The notes under the pieces are model-generated. The model saw nothing but the letters and a program-made list of their open reading frames with translations, was not told where the DNA came from and ran no database searches. From CAJQGY01 sp964523375 (GTDB taxonomy: Bacteria > Pseudomonadota > Gammaproteobacteria > Magnimaribacterales > D2472): a stretch of 64,000 nucleotides of DNA. The stretch covers positions 41,696 to 105,695 of the forward strand of contig CAZFYG010000003.1 of NCBI GenBank assembly GCA_964523375.1, read 5' to 3'. Position numbers and translations under genes: made by a program. Of the stretch, positions 54,732 through 62,947 are shown piece by piece. How positions within the stretch are numbered: the stretch's first letter is position 1; the number at the start of each line of letters is the position of its first letter.

Positions 54732-55971
54732 GTCTAAGAATCTCAATAGGATCCAGCCTATTTACCCTGAGAGCTGGGATCAATGATGAAAATAGACTAA
54801 ATATAAATGAAAGCAAGCATATAAAGAAAATTTGATTAAAATCTAAGTGATATGGAAAATAATTAATAAAATAAGCATCAAGCATGCCTCGAGCAGTTAA
54901 TGACTCTAAGAAATTCACCAATGAATCTAAGTTAATTGTTATTAAAATACCAAAGAAAAGACCTGAAATAATACCTATAGAGCTTACAAGGATACCTTGA
55001 TATACAAATATTTTTACCAACTGGCCATTATTTGCTCCAATTGTTTTAAGAATTCCAATCTCTCTCTCCTTGGATTTTACAGTCATTATAATTGTAGAAA
55101 GAACAAGAATGGAGGCAACACCAATAATCAGAAATAGCATTAAACTTATTAATAATTTTTCAAATTTAATGGCCTCAAAAAGCGTTCCATGAGTTGTTTT
55201 CCAGGTTATTATCTCAAAAAAATTACCATTTAATAGATCGCCATCTATTGATTTAATAACATCTCTGGCAATAGTATCAGCGCTAAATAAATCATCTGTT
55301 TTAATTCTTATTGATGAGGTTGTATTTTCACCTATCATCTTTATTTTTTGAGCAAGCTTGTGAGATATTAAAACAAGTGACTGGTCTAACTCTGATCTAA
55401 GCTCATACATACCTACAATTTTTACTTTTAAAGATTGAGGAAATGATCCTATGATTGTAGTTTTGATATCTGAGGTTGTGATATTCAAGGTATCGCCTAT
55501 ACCAACATCTAAATGAGCTGCAAGCCAAGTTCCAATAATGATTGAACTATCTTCTTTTAAATTATCTAGAGATCCTATAACCATATAGTCAGGGAGAATA
55601 GACATTGAAGGTTCAATGTCTTCATCAATACCAATAATACTTACACCTCGACCACCAGAACCTGAAGAAGCAAGACCTTGAAGTTCTATATATGGGGATG
55701 AGCTTTTTATATTATCTAGTTTGTTTATATTGTCCACTAGCAACTGATAGTTATTAATTGTACTGTCTGATTTGATTACAGCATGAGGAACTACACCAAG
55801 AATTCTATCCTGCAACTCTCTCTCAAAACCATTCATTACAGACATAACTATAATCAAGCTGCTAACACCAATAGAAAGGCCTAAAATTGCAAGAAATGAG
55901 GTAAATGAGAAGACCCCACCTCTATTAGATTTTAAATACCTAAAAGCTAGATTTAGTGAAAGCGAAGACAC
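54724..55971 (-). CDS. lolC: lipoprotein-releasing system permease (LolC/LolE family)
   Basis: The 415-residue membrane protein has an N-terminal helix (about 22-45, LAILGLSIGVSSLIIVMSV), a large periplasmic domain and three C-terminal helices, typical of LolC/E. The conserved NGFERELQDRILGV and the C-terminal RLDPIEILR are present. The start is GTG at 55971. Only one such permease gene is in the window; the complex may be a homodimer (LolF-type) or use a second gene elsewhere. Nine bases separate it from the upstream aldehyde dehydrogenase. Confidence 0.92.
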   Translation of the reverse strand: MSSLSLNLAFRYLKSNRGGVFSFTSFLAILGLSIGVSSLIIVMSVMNGFERELQDRILGVVPHAVIKSDSTINNYQLLVDNINKLDNIKSSSPYIELQGLASSGSGGRGVSIIGIDEDIEPSMSILPDYMVIGSLDNLKEDSSIIIGTWLAAHLDVGIGDTLNITTSDIKTTIIGSFPQSLKVKIVGMYELRSELDQSLVLISHKLAQKIKMIGENTTSSIRIKTDDLFSADTIARDVIKSIDGDLLNGNFFEIITWKTTHGTLFEAIKFEKLLISLMLFLIIGVASILVLSTIIMTVKSKEREIGILKTIGANNGQLVKIFVYQGILVSSIGIISGLFFGILITINLDSLVNFLESLTARGMLDAYFINYFPYHLDFNQIFFICLLSFIFSLFSSLIPALRVNRLDPIEILRHE

Positions 55972-55980
55972 GATTTATTG

Positions 55981-57414
55981 TTACTTAAGAATTTTTTTTA
56001 TAAAATTTTCAAAACCTTCTTTATATGGCGGTCTAATCATTCCAAATGCTAAATTATCCATAAAGAAAGGGACATCTTTGAAAACAGCTCGTGCATTTGA
56101 AAAGTTCTTAAACCCATCTTGAGAATGATATCTTCCCATGCCAGATGGTCCCACACCACCAAAAGGTAAATCCTGTTGTTGAATATGGCCAACTACGTTA
56201 TTTATAGTTACGCCACCTGAGGACGTATTATCAAGAACATTAGATTGTTCATTTTTATCAGTACCAAAATAATATAAACCCAATGGTCTATCTTTAGAGT
56301 TTATCGTATCAAGCGCCTCTTCAACATCTGTGTACTCAAGAACAGGTAAGATAGGCCCAAATATTTCCTCTTTCATAACCCTCATATCATCTGAAGTGTC
56401 TGTAATAATCGTTGGAGGTATTTTAAAAAATTCCTGTTGACTAAAATCTTCATTTGATGGATTTATTTGATTGATTGTCGCGCCCTTTTCTCTTGCATCA
56501 TCTATCAGCCCATTAAGTCTATCAAAATGCCTTTCATTTATAATTGATGTGTAGTCATCATTGTTTTTAATATTAGGGTAATAATCAGCAACAGCTTTTT
56601 CAGCCTCGCTTATAAATTCGTCTTTTTTATCTTTGTGGACCATCACATAGTCAGGAGCAAGGCAGATTTGACCAGCATTCATAGTCTTGCCAAACATAAC
56701 TCTTTTAGCAGATGCTTGTATATCTGCACTATTTCCAACTACAACAGGTGATTTTCCACCTAACTCAAGGGTAACTGGTACAAGATTTTGAGCAGCAGCA
56801 TTCATAACATGCTTTCCAACATTGCCACTACCTGTATAGAGAAGATGGTCAAAGTTAAGTTTTGAAAAAGCTTCTCCAGTTTCAGGGCCACCTAAAAATG
56901 TAGCAAATTCGTCTTGATCATAGGCCTTATCGCAAAGCTCTTTCATTAAAGCTGCTGTTTCTGGAGTTAATTCACTTGGCTTATGCATTACTTGGTTACC
57001 TGCTGCAAATATTGATGCTAAAGGTCCAAATGCTAAGTTAACAGGAAAATTCCAAGGAGAAATCATACCAATTGTTCCTAAAGGCTCGTATCTAATATAA
57101 GATTTTGCACCAAATAAACTGAAAGGCATGTTCGAAGACCTTTTTTCATCTTTAGTCCATCTTTTAATATTTTTAATTGCATTTGTTATTTCAGGCAAAA
57201 CTGTATAAACGTCTGTCATTAATGATGCATTTTGAGATCTACTTCCAAAATCAGAGCTTAAAGCTTCTGTAAACGCATATCTATTCTCTACTAGCATTGA
57301 GGTAAGTCTATTCAGTCTATCGACTCTTAAATTAATTGATGGCGGGCCATCTTTGATAAACTTTTTCTTTTGAAGATTCAAAACATCATTCATGTTTTCA
57401 AATGTGCTACTCAT
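55981..57414 (-). CDS. coniferyl-aldehyde dehydrogenase family aldehyde dehydrogenase
   Basis: This 477-residue NAD(P)-linked enzyme oxidises an aldehyde to its acid. The catalytic cysteine is C251 (NAGQICLAPDY) and the general-base glutamate lies in VTLELGGKSP about 35 residues earlier. The opening and the NVVGHIQQQDLPFGGVGPSG segment are like those of coniferyl-aldehyde dehydrogenases, a group that also covers long-chain aliphatic aldehydes. A membrane-associated C-terminal tail is possible. Next to an SDR with fatty-acid features, a lipid aldehyde is a likely substrate, but this is inference. Confidence 0.88.
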   Translation of the reverse strand: MSSTFENMNDVLNLQKKKFIKDGPPSINLRVDRLNRLTSMLVENRYAFTEALSSDFGSRSQNASLMTDVYTVLPEITNAIKNIKRWTKDEKRSSNMPFSLFGAKSYIRYEPLGTIGMISPWNFPVNLAFGPLASIFAAGNQVMHKPSELTPETAALMKELCDKAYDQDEFATFLGGPETGEAFSKLNFDHLLYTGSGNVGKHVMNAAAQNLVPVTLELGGKSPVVVGNSADIQASAKRVMFGKTMNAGQICLAPDYVMVHKDKKDEFISEAEKAVADYYPNIKNNDDYTSIINERHFDRLNGLIDDAREKGATINQINPSNEDFSQQEFFKIPPTIITDTSDDMRVMKEEIFGPILPVLEYTDVEEALDTINSKDRPLGLYYFGTDKNEQSNVLDNTSSGGVTINNVVGHIQQQDLPFGGVGPSGMGRYHSQDGFKNFSNARAVFKDVPFFMDNLAFGMIRPPYKEGFENFIKKILK

Positions 57415-57425
57415 AATTTATACCT

Positions 57426-58295
57426 CTAAGCCCTATCAGCTTTATCTTTGTTATTAGAAGACCTTATCATAGCTCTCATTTGATCCCAATCTTCGTCACT
57501 TAATTTATCTAGATTGGAGAATGTTCCTCCTCCTGTTAAATATTGAGCTCCATCAATTGCTATTGTCTGTCCAGTTAAATAATCACAACCATCAGCCATC
57601 AGAAAGGTAGCTAAATTTTGTAATTCATTCATTTCTCCAACCCTTCCGAGAGGTATATTACCCATAGAGTTATCATCACCGGCTCCAGGATTAAGTCTCT
57701 CCCATGCCCCCTTAGTTGGAAAAGGACCAGGAGCGATTGCATTGACCTTAATACCATACTTGCCCCACTCAGCTGCTAATGATTGGGTCATAGCATTGAT
57801 ACCCGATTTAGACATTGCAGAAGGTACAACATATGGAGAACCTGTCCAAACCCATGTAGTAAGAATAGATACTATAGAACCTTTATGGTTGGCCTCAATC
57901 CACCTTTTACCAACTGAATGAGTTATATAAAAAGTTCCATGGAATACAATATTAGCAATAGCATCAAATCCTTTATGAGATAAGTCTTTTGTAGGAGAGA
58001 TAAAATTTCCTGCTGCGTTATTAACTAACCCATCAAGAGGACCCTCTTCAAAGATTCTTTCTATATAACTATCAACATCGGCAGAGGCCCTAATATCTAA
58101 TGGTTCATATTTAACATTGACTCCGTAATTCTCTATGAGTTGTTCGGCTGTGTCTTTTAATACATTTTCTCTTCGGCCGCAGATATATAAATCGGCCCCA
58201 TGCTCTGCATAATGCGATGCCATTTCTTTACCTAGGCCAGTTCCTCCACCAGTAACCAGTATTCTCTTTCCTTTTAATAAATCTTTTTTAAACAT
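57426..58295 (-). CDS. SDR oxidoreductase resembling 2,4-dienoyl-CoA reductase
   Basis: The 289-residue Rossmann enzyme has the SDR cofactor motif TGGGTGLGKEM, NNAAGNF and, in place of a standard YxxxK, VVPSAMSKSGINAM followed by LAAEWGKYGIKVNAIAPGP and TKGAWERLNP. That tail closely resembles mitochondrial 2,4-dienoyl-CoA reductase (DECR1), which reduces double bonds during oxidation of unsaturated fatty acids. It starts one base inside the hemH stop. It would fit with the acyl-CoA dehydrogenases and ETF elsewhere in the window. Confidence 0.88.
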   Translation of the reverse strand: MFKKDLLKGKRILVTGGGTGLGKEMASHYAEHGADLYICGRRENVLKDTAEQLIENYGVNVKYEPLDIRASADVDSYIERIFEEGPLDGLVNNAAGNFISPTKDLSHKGFDAIANIVFHGTFYITHSVGKRWIEANHKGSIVSILTTWVWTGSPYVVPSAMSKSGINAMTQSLAAEWGKYGIKVNAIAPGPFPTKGAWERLNPGAGDDNSMGNIPLGRVGEMNELQNLATFLMADGCDYLTGQTIAIDGAQYLTGGGTFSNLDKLSDEDWDQMRAMIRSSNNKDKADRA

Positions 58296-59314
58296 TATTT
58301 TAATAACTCCTCTTTAAAGCCCGTTATATCAATTACAGCATCAACCCATTTTTCTGAGTAATTAAGTGAAGGAACATAATCAAGTGTTTTACCACCCGCA
58401 TCATGAAAAATCTCCTGATACTCATCGCCAATTTCTATAATTGTCTCTAAACAATCAGCGGTAAAGGCTGGTGAAAATACCAATACTTTTTTGTGCCCTT
58501 TTTTTGGTAAGTCCTCTAAAACTTTATCAGTAAAAGGCTCTAACCACTTGTTAGTAAGTCTGGATTGAAATGTTACTTCGTAATTGCTTTCATTAAGATT
58601 TATTTTAGTTGCAAGAAGTTTAGTAGTTTCATATACCGTTGCTTTATAACAAAACTTATTTTTTTCAGTAATCGAGATTTCACAATCGTTATCTGAACAT
58701 AATGAATCCTCATAAACATCATCTACGTGACTATTTGGAACACCGTGATAGCTAAAAATTACCTTATCATAGCTTTCTACATCAAATTTAGATGCCTCTT
58801 CAACCCAAGCATCTATAAATTTATTATTATCGTAAAACTGATTAATAAATGTAATTTTTGGAACTACCCATTTATCAGAAAGACATTTGGTTACTTCTTT
58901 AAAAACTGAACCAGTTGTGGCTGCAGCATAATGTGGAAAAAGAGGCAAAATAATTAACTCATCTGGATTTTTTAAAAGCATTCTGTCGATTGCGTTTTTT
59001 ATAGAAGGTGACTGGTATCTCATGGCGTACTCTACATCAATACCTGGAAGCTTCTTTTCAATGCTTTCTTTGAGCATCTTTGTGTTGTGAAGTAAAGGTG
59101 AGCCATTTTCTTCATGCCATACTTTTTTATATATTTTTGAAGAAGAAAATGATCTTATTGGGCAAATAATAAAATTAACCAATATAAATCTGAGTATTGG
59201 GTTTACGTTTATAACTTTTTCATCTGAAAGAAACTGACGTAAATATTTAAAAACATCAAAATACGAGGGACTATCTGGTGTTCCGAGGTTGATTATTAAT
59301 AAACTTTTTTTCAT
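58295..59314 (-). CDS. hemH: ferrochelatase
   Basis: HemH inserts iron into protoporphyrin IX, the last step of heme synthesis. The 339-residue protein opens with LLIINLGTPDSPSYFDV and has the catalytic FSYHGVPNSH and the late FQSRLTNKWLEPFTD, then SPAFTADCLETIIEI. Length is typical for gammaproteobacteria. It overlaps the SDR start by one base and follows the MFS gene after 5. Confidence 0.96.
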   Translation of the reverse strand: MKKSLLIINLGTPDSPSYFDVFKYLRQFLSDEKVINVNPILRFILVNFIICPIRSFSSSKIYKKVWHEENGSPLLHNTKMLKESIEKKLPGIDVEYAMRYQSPSIKNAIDRMLLKNPDELIILPLFPHYAAATTGSVFKEVTKCLSDKWVVPKITFINQFYDNNKFIDAWVEEASKFDVESYDKVIFSYHGVPNSHVDDVYEDSLCSDNDCEISITEKNKFCYKATVYETTKLLATKINLNESNYEVTFQSRLTNKWLEPFTDKVLEDLPKKGHKKVLVFSPAFTADCLETIIEIGDEYQEIFHDAGGKTLDYVPSLNYSEKWVDAVIDITGFKEELLK

Positions 59315-59319
59315 TATCT

Positions 59320-60501
59320 TTAACTTCTCTTAAAAATTGGGTGAGTTATTACAAATATAACTATAACTATAGATAATATTGAATTAAAAAAATATAAGTA
59401 TGATGGATTAAAAGCATATATTGGCATAGCTAAAAATGGCGTTAACATGTGGCCTATTGGATAAACGGATCCAAGGTATCCTGCTGCAGATCCCTGATTT
59501 TCTGGAATTTGAGATAAAGATAAAGATGAGGATATGGCAGGTCTAATCATCCCTCCTCCAAGACCATTTATTAAAAGGGAAAGGTAATAAACTGACAGTT
59601 TTGGAAAATACGCCATTGTAAAAAACGAAAAGATTATTAAAAAAGTTCCATATAACAATAGTTTAAAGTTGTTTAAAGGGAAAGCATCTGTAAAAAGATA
59701 CTGGCTAACTATTGTTGAAATAGATAGAATCGCAAAACTTGTACTTACTATGATTGGCAAATCATCATAATTTGAAAACATATCAAAGACATAAAACCCT
59801 ATAGATTGAAGAAGTGAAGCCTGCGATAAACTAGCGATTGATGCAATTAAAAGATATGGCCATATAGTTCGTGATTTCCAGGATATTTTATCTTTAATAA
59901 TCTTTGTTTTTTTATGGATGCTAGTATTTTCCAAGTTCTTGTAAATACCTACAGATGAAATAAGCGACATAAAACTAAAGACATAAAATGGTGTTTCTTT
60001 AGTTATTAAAATAAGAAATCCACCAATCAAGGGGCCGGCAACAGTTCCAAGCAGAAAGCTTGACTCTAATCTAGCAAATTTTAGTGTTCTTTTTTCTACA
60101 CTGCTATTGTCTGCAACATAAGCAAATGCAGCGGGCCTAGTTGCAGAACCAATAAGACCATTAAACAGCCTTCCAAAAATAAGTAATGGAAATAAAAATG
60201 CAAGATCCATGACATTTCTCTCTACCAAAAATAGAGGGGTAATCATTGCTATCAATGAAATTGCATAACCAACTAAACCTAAAACTGCGATATTTCGTCT
60301 ACCGTATTTATCACTTGCCCTTCCCCAAGAAGCGCTTGTTAAAGCCCATGCAACAGCTGAAATTGCAAATACCAATGATGTTTGTATCTCTGATAAACCT
60401 AGATCTCGTGCTAAAGGTGGAACAATAACAAAAACAAAAGATTGTCCTAAACCAACCGTAAATAGACCAAACTTAAGCCATGAGGAGCCTTTATTTTGCA
60501 T
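59320..60501 (-). CDS. MFS transporter (TetA-like)
   Basis: The 393-residue protein has about twelve hydrophobic segments. ASWGRASDKYGRRNIAV between helices 2 and 3 is the classic major-facilitator motif. Similar proteins are annotated as TetA-like drug or small-molecule exporters; there is no evidence for tetracycline. It lies between trpS and hemH, overlapping trpS by one base. The substrate is unknown. Confidence 0.88.
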   Translation of the reverse strand: MQNKGSSWLKFGLFTVGLGQSFVFVIVPPLARDLGLSEIQTSLVFAISAVAWALTSASWGRASDKYGRRNIAVLGLVGYAISLIAMITPLFLVERNVMDLAFLFPLLIFGRLFNGLIGSATRPAAFAYVADNSSVEKRTLKFARLESSFLLGTVAGPLIGGFLILITKETPFYVFSFMSLISSVGIYKNLENTSIHKKTKIIKDKISWKSRTIWPYLLIASIASLSQASLLQSIGFYVFDMFSNYDDLPIIVSTSFAILSISTIVSQYLFTDAFPLNNFKLLLYGTFLIIFSFFTMAYFPKLSVYYLSLLINGLGGGMIRPAISSSLSLSQIPENQGSAAGYLGSVYPIGHMLTPFLAMPIYAFNPSYLYFFNSILSIVIVIFVITHPIFKRS

Positions 60502-61493
60502 TAAGAAATCTTAGATATGCCTATAGACTCTCTAACTTCCAATAGCAGCTCTTTGGCCATAGGCCTAACTTTAGAAGAGCCTTCATCCAATAACTCGTTG
60601 ATTAAATCCTTGTTTGAGCTCAAAGAATCGTATGAATCTCTAATAGGAAGAACATGATCATTAACTTTCTCGAATAATTTATTTTTTGCATCTCCCCAAG
60701 AAATTCCATTTTTATAAGATTCCTTAAATTCATTTTGCTCCTCTACAGATGAAAAATGTTTAAAGAGAGAGAATACTGAACAATTATTAAAATCTTTTGG
60801 CTCTCCTGGCTCAAGAGAATTAGTAACTATTTTTGCAATAGCTTTTTTTAAAACCTTTTCAGAGGAAAGTAAGGGAATAATATTTTTATATGATTTGCTC
60901 ATCTTTCTTCCATCTTGGCCTAATATTATTTGATCTGCCTCTTGGGTTATAGCTTCGGGTAACTCAAAAGTCTTTTTATACGAATGATTGAATCTTCCAG
61001 CAATATCTCTGGTCATTTCTAAATGTTGCATTTGATCGGGGCCCACAGGAACATGAGTAGCATTAAATACCAATATATCTGCAGCCATCAACACAGGATA
61101 TGAAAAGAGACCCATACTTATGCCCTTGTCTTCATCTGAAGTATTTAAGGCTGTAGCTGCCTTATATGCATGAGATCTATTCATCAAACCCTTTGCTGTA
61201 ACACAATTAAGTATCCAGCTTAATTCTAATATTTCAGGAACATCAGATTGCCTGTAGAAGTTTGATTTATTCGGGTCAAGCCCTGATGCAAGCCATGATA
61301 AGGCCACATCTTTAACAGATTGTTCTATCTCTGCTTTGTTAGAGTTTTTTATAATTGCATGATAATCAGCCAAGAAGAAAAATGATTCATCAAATTTATT
61401 TGCTAATTCTAGTGCTGGTTTTATAGCTCCTAAATAATTTCCTATATGAGGAGTACCAGTTGTTGTAATTCCTGTTAAAATTCGCTTATTCAT
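60501..61493 (-). CDS. trpS: tryptophanyl-tRNA synthetase
   Basis: This 330-residue class I synthetase charges tRNA-Trp. The HIGH-type motif is TTGTPHIGNYLGA near residues 10-22 and the KMSKS loop is near 197. GPDQMQHLEMTRDIA is also typical. It is the first gene of the long minus-strand unit and is divergent from the DUF349 gene across only 33 bases. A minus-strand TATAAT at 61507-61502 would give an almost leaderless mRNA. Confidence 0.97.
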   Translation of the reverse strand: MNKRILTGITTTGTPHIGNYLGAIKPALELANKFDESFFFLADYHAIIKNSNKAEIEQSVKDVALSWLASGLDPNKSNFYRQSDVPEILELSWILNCVTAKGLMNRSHAYKAATALNTSDEDKGISMGLFSYPVLMAADILVFNATHVPVGPDQMQHLEMTRDIAGRFNHSYKKTFELPEAITQEADQIILGQDGRKMSKSYKNIIPLLSSEKVLKKAIAKIVTNSLEPGEPKDFNNCSVFSLFKHFSSVEEQNEFKESYKNGISWGDAKNKLFEKVNDHVLPIRDSYDSLSSNKDLINELLDEGSSKVRPMAKELLLEVRESIGISKIS

Positions 61494-61501
61494 TTGAACT
61501 A

Positions 61502-61509
61502 ATTATAAA
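61502..61509. promoter_or_regulatory. shared -10-like sequence between trpS and the DUF349 gene
   Basis: The bases read TATAAT on the minus strand (61507-61502), 8 bases before the trpS ATG, and TATAAA on the plus strand (61504-61509), 18 bases before the DUF349 GTG. The 33-base gap leaves little room, so -35 regions must lie inside the neighbouring coding sequences. No -35 is strong. Confidence 0.3.
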
Positions 61510-61526
61510 CTTCATAAGAGATTAAT

Positions 61527-62945
61527 GTGGAAACAAAACAAGATTTATTTAAACAATTAGAAAACATAGAACAATTATTTGCAGATGGCTCTATTAAGAA
61601 AGCTCAAAAAAACCTAAGGGATGCGCTTTCCATAGTTAAAAAAGAAAAAGGTGTACCAAACAAGCTAAGGCATAAAATAAATTTTGTTGTAGCTCAATCA
61701 AGGTATTTTGATGATATGTCATCTTTTGCAACAAATCCAAAACGAGAAGAATTAATTAAAGAGATAGCTGAGCTTGTTAACAATAGTTTAGATAATCCAA
61801 AATCTCAGGCTAATGCTATTCACGATATTCAAAAAAAATGGCAGCAATTGGATACTTCAGGAAGGCCTTCATCAAAAGATCAATGGTTAAAATTCAATGA
61901 ACTTACTAATAAAGCATGGGAGCCATGTAAAGAATTTTTTGAAGAGCTCAATAAAGTTAAAGAAAATAATGCTGCTAATAGAAGAAAAATAATTAATGAA
62001 ATAAATGCGTATGCAATAGACAAGGCTTCTAATTGGCCAGATGCTAAAACTTTAATATTTTTCTTAAGAGATAAGTTTAATGAGTGGCAAGAATATGCAC
62101 CGGTTCTAGACAAAGATCATAAAAAACTTAGAAATGAGTTTTTTAATGCTAAAAAACCATTAAATGACCAAATTAAAAAACAGGAAAGATCTGTAATAAA
62201 GACGAAAGAGGACCTTATTGCAAAAGTTGATCTTATAAACGATGAAGATAATGATGTTTGTATTAAGAAATTTAATGATCTTAAGAATGATTGGAAAAAA
62301 GCAGGCTCTGCAGGCAGAAAAGTTGATAATAAGTTGTGGGATAAGTTCAATAAATCAGCTGATAGATTTTATACTGCAAAAAAAGAAGTATTAGATGCTG
62401 AGCTTGAATTAGCAGCTACCTTAGTGAAAGATCTCAAAGCAAAAACCATTACTACAGCTGAGGCTGAAGATAAGTTGGGTGAGCTAAATAATATAGGTAA
62501 ATCTAAAGAGGTTTCAGATTTAAGAAATGTTATTAAGGATCAAAAAGCTTCGCACAAAGCTGATCAAAAATTAGCTAAAGTAGAGTCATATAAAAATCTA
62601 TTAGATGCATATACCAATGGCGATTATGAAGACAAGCGTCTTCCAAGTGGTGTTGTGTCAAAAATTAAAAATCTTGATATTAAAAAATCGAACTTAGATA
62701 ATTTAACCTACTCATGCGTAAAACTAGAAATTAAAGCTGGTATTGATTCGCTGAAAAAAGATTCTGGAATTAGAAATAAAATTCAATTAGAAATGCTTAC
62801 AGAAAAGTTTAATAAATCAAACAATGATTTAACAAGCTTAGATGCCCTTCTGGTTCATTTCTTATCTAATATGACTAATAAACCTACTGCAGCTGAAAAA
62901 GCTCTTTGGAAAAGGGTCTCACAAGCCATTGAGTCAATTTTATAA
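61527..62945 (+). CDS. DUF349 coiled-coil protein
   Basis: The 472-residue protein is highly charged and helical, with DUF349-type segments (IQKKWQQLDTSGR, FNEWQEYAPV, KNDWKKAGSAGR), a family of repeated alpha-helical units with conserved tryptophans. It is shorter than the 600-900 residue homologues in Pseudomonas. The start is GTG at 61527 with AAGAG six bases upstream; an ATG two bases earlier is out of frame and stops soon. Its function is unknown. It is convergent with the MelB-type gene, with 2 bases between stops. Confidence 0.88.
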   Translation: METKQDLFKQLENIEQLFADGSIKKAQKNLRDALSIVKKEKGVPNKLRHKINFVVAQSRYFDDMSSFATNPKREELIKEIAELVNNSLDNPKSQANAIHDIQKKWQQLDTSGRPSSKDQWLKFNELTNKAWEPCKEFFEELNKVKENNAANRRKIINEINAYAIDKASNWPDAKTLIFFLRDKFNEWQEYAPVLDKDHKKLRNEFFNAKKPLNDQIKKQERSVIKTKEDLIAKVDLINDEDNDVCIKKFNDLKNDWKKAGSAGRKVDNKLWDKFNKSADRFYTAKKEVLDAELELAATLVKDLKAKTITTAEAEDKLGELNNIGKSKEVSDLRNVIKDQKASHKADQKLAKVESYKNLLDAYTNGDYEDKRLPSGVVSKIKNLDIKKSNLDNLTYSCVKLEIKAGIDSLKKDSGIRNKIQLEMLTEKFNKSNNDLTSLDALLVHFLSNMTNKPTAAEKALWKRVSQAIESIL

Positions 62946-62947
62946 TA

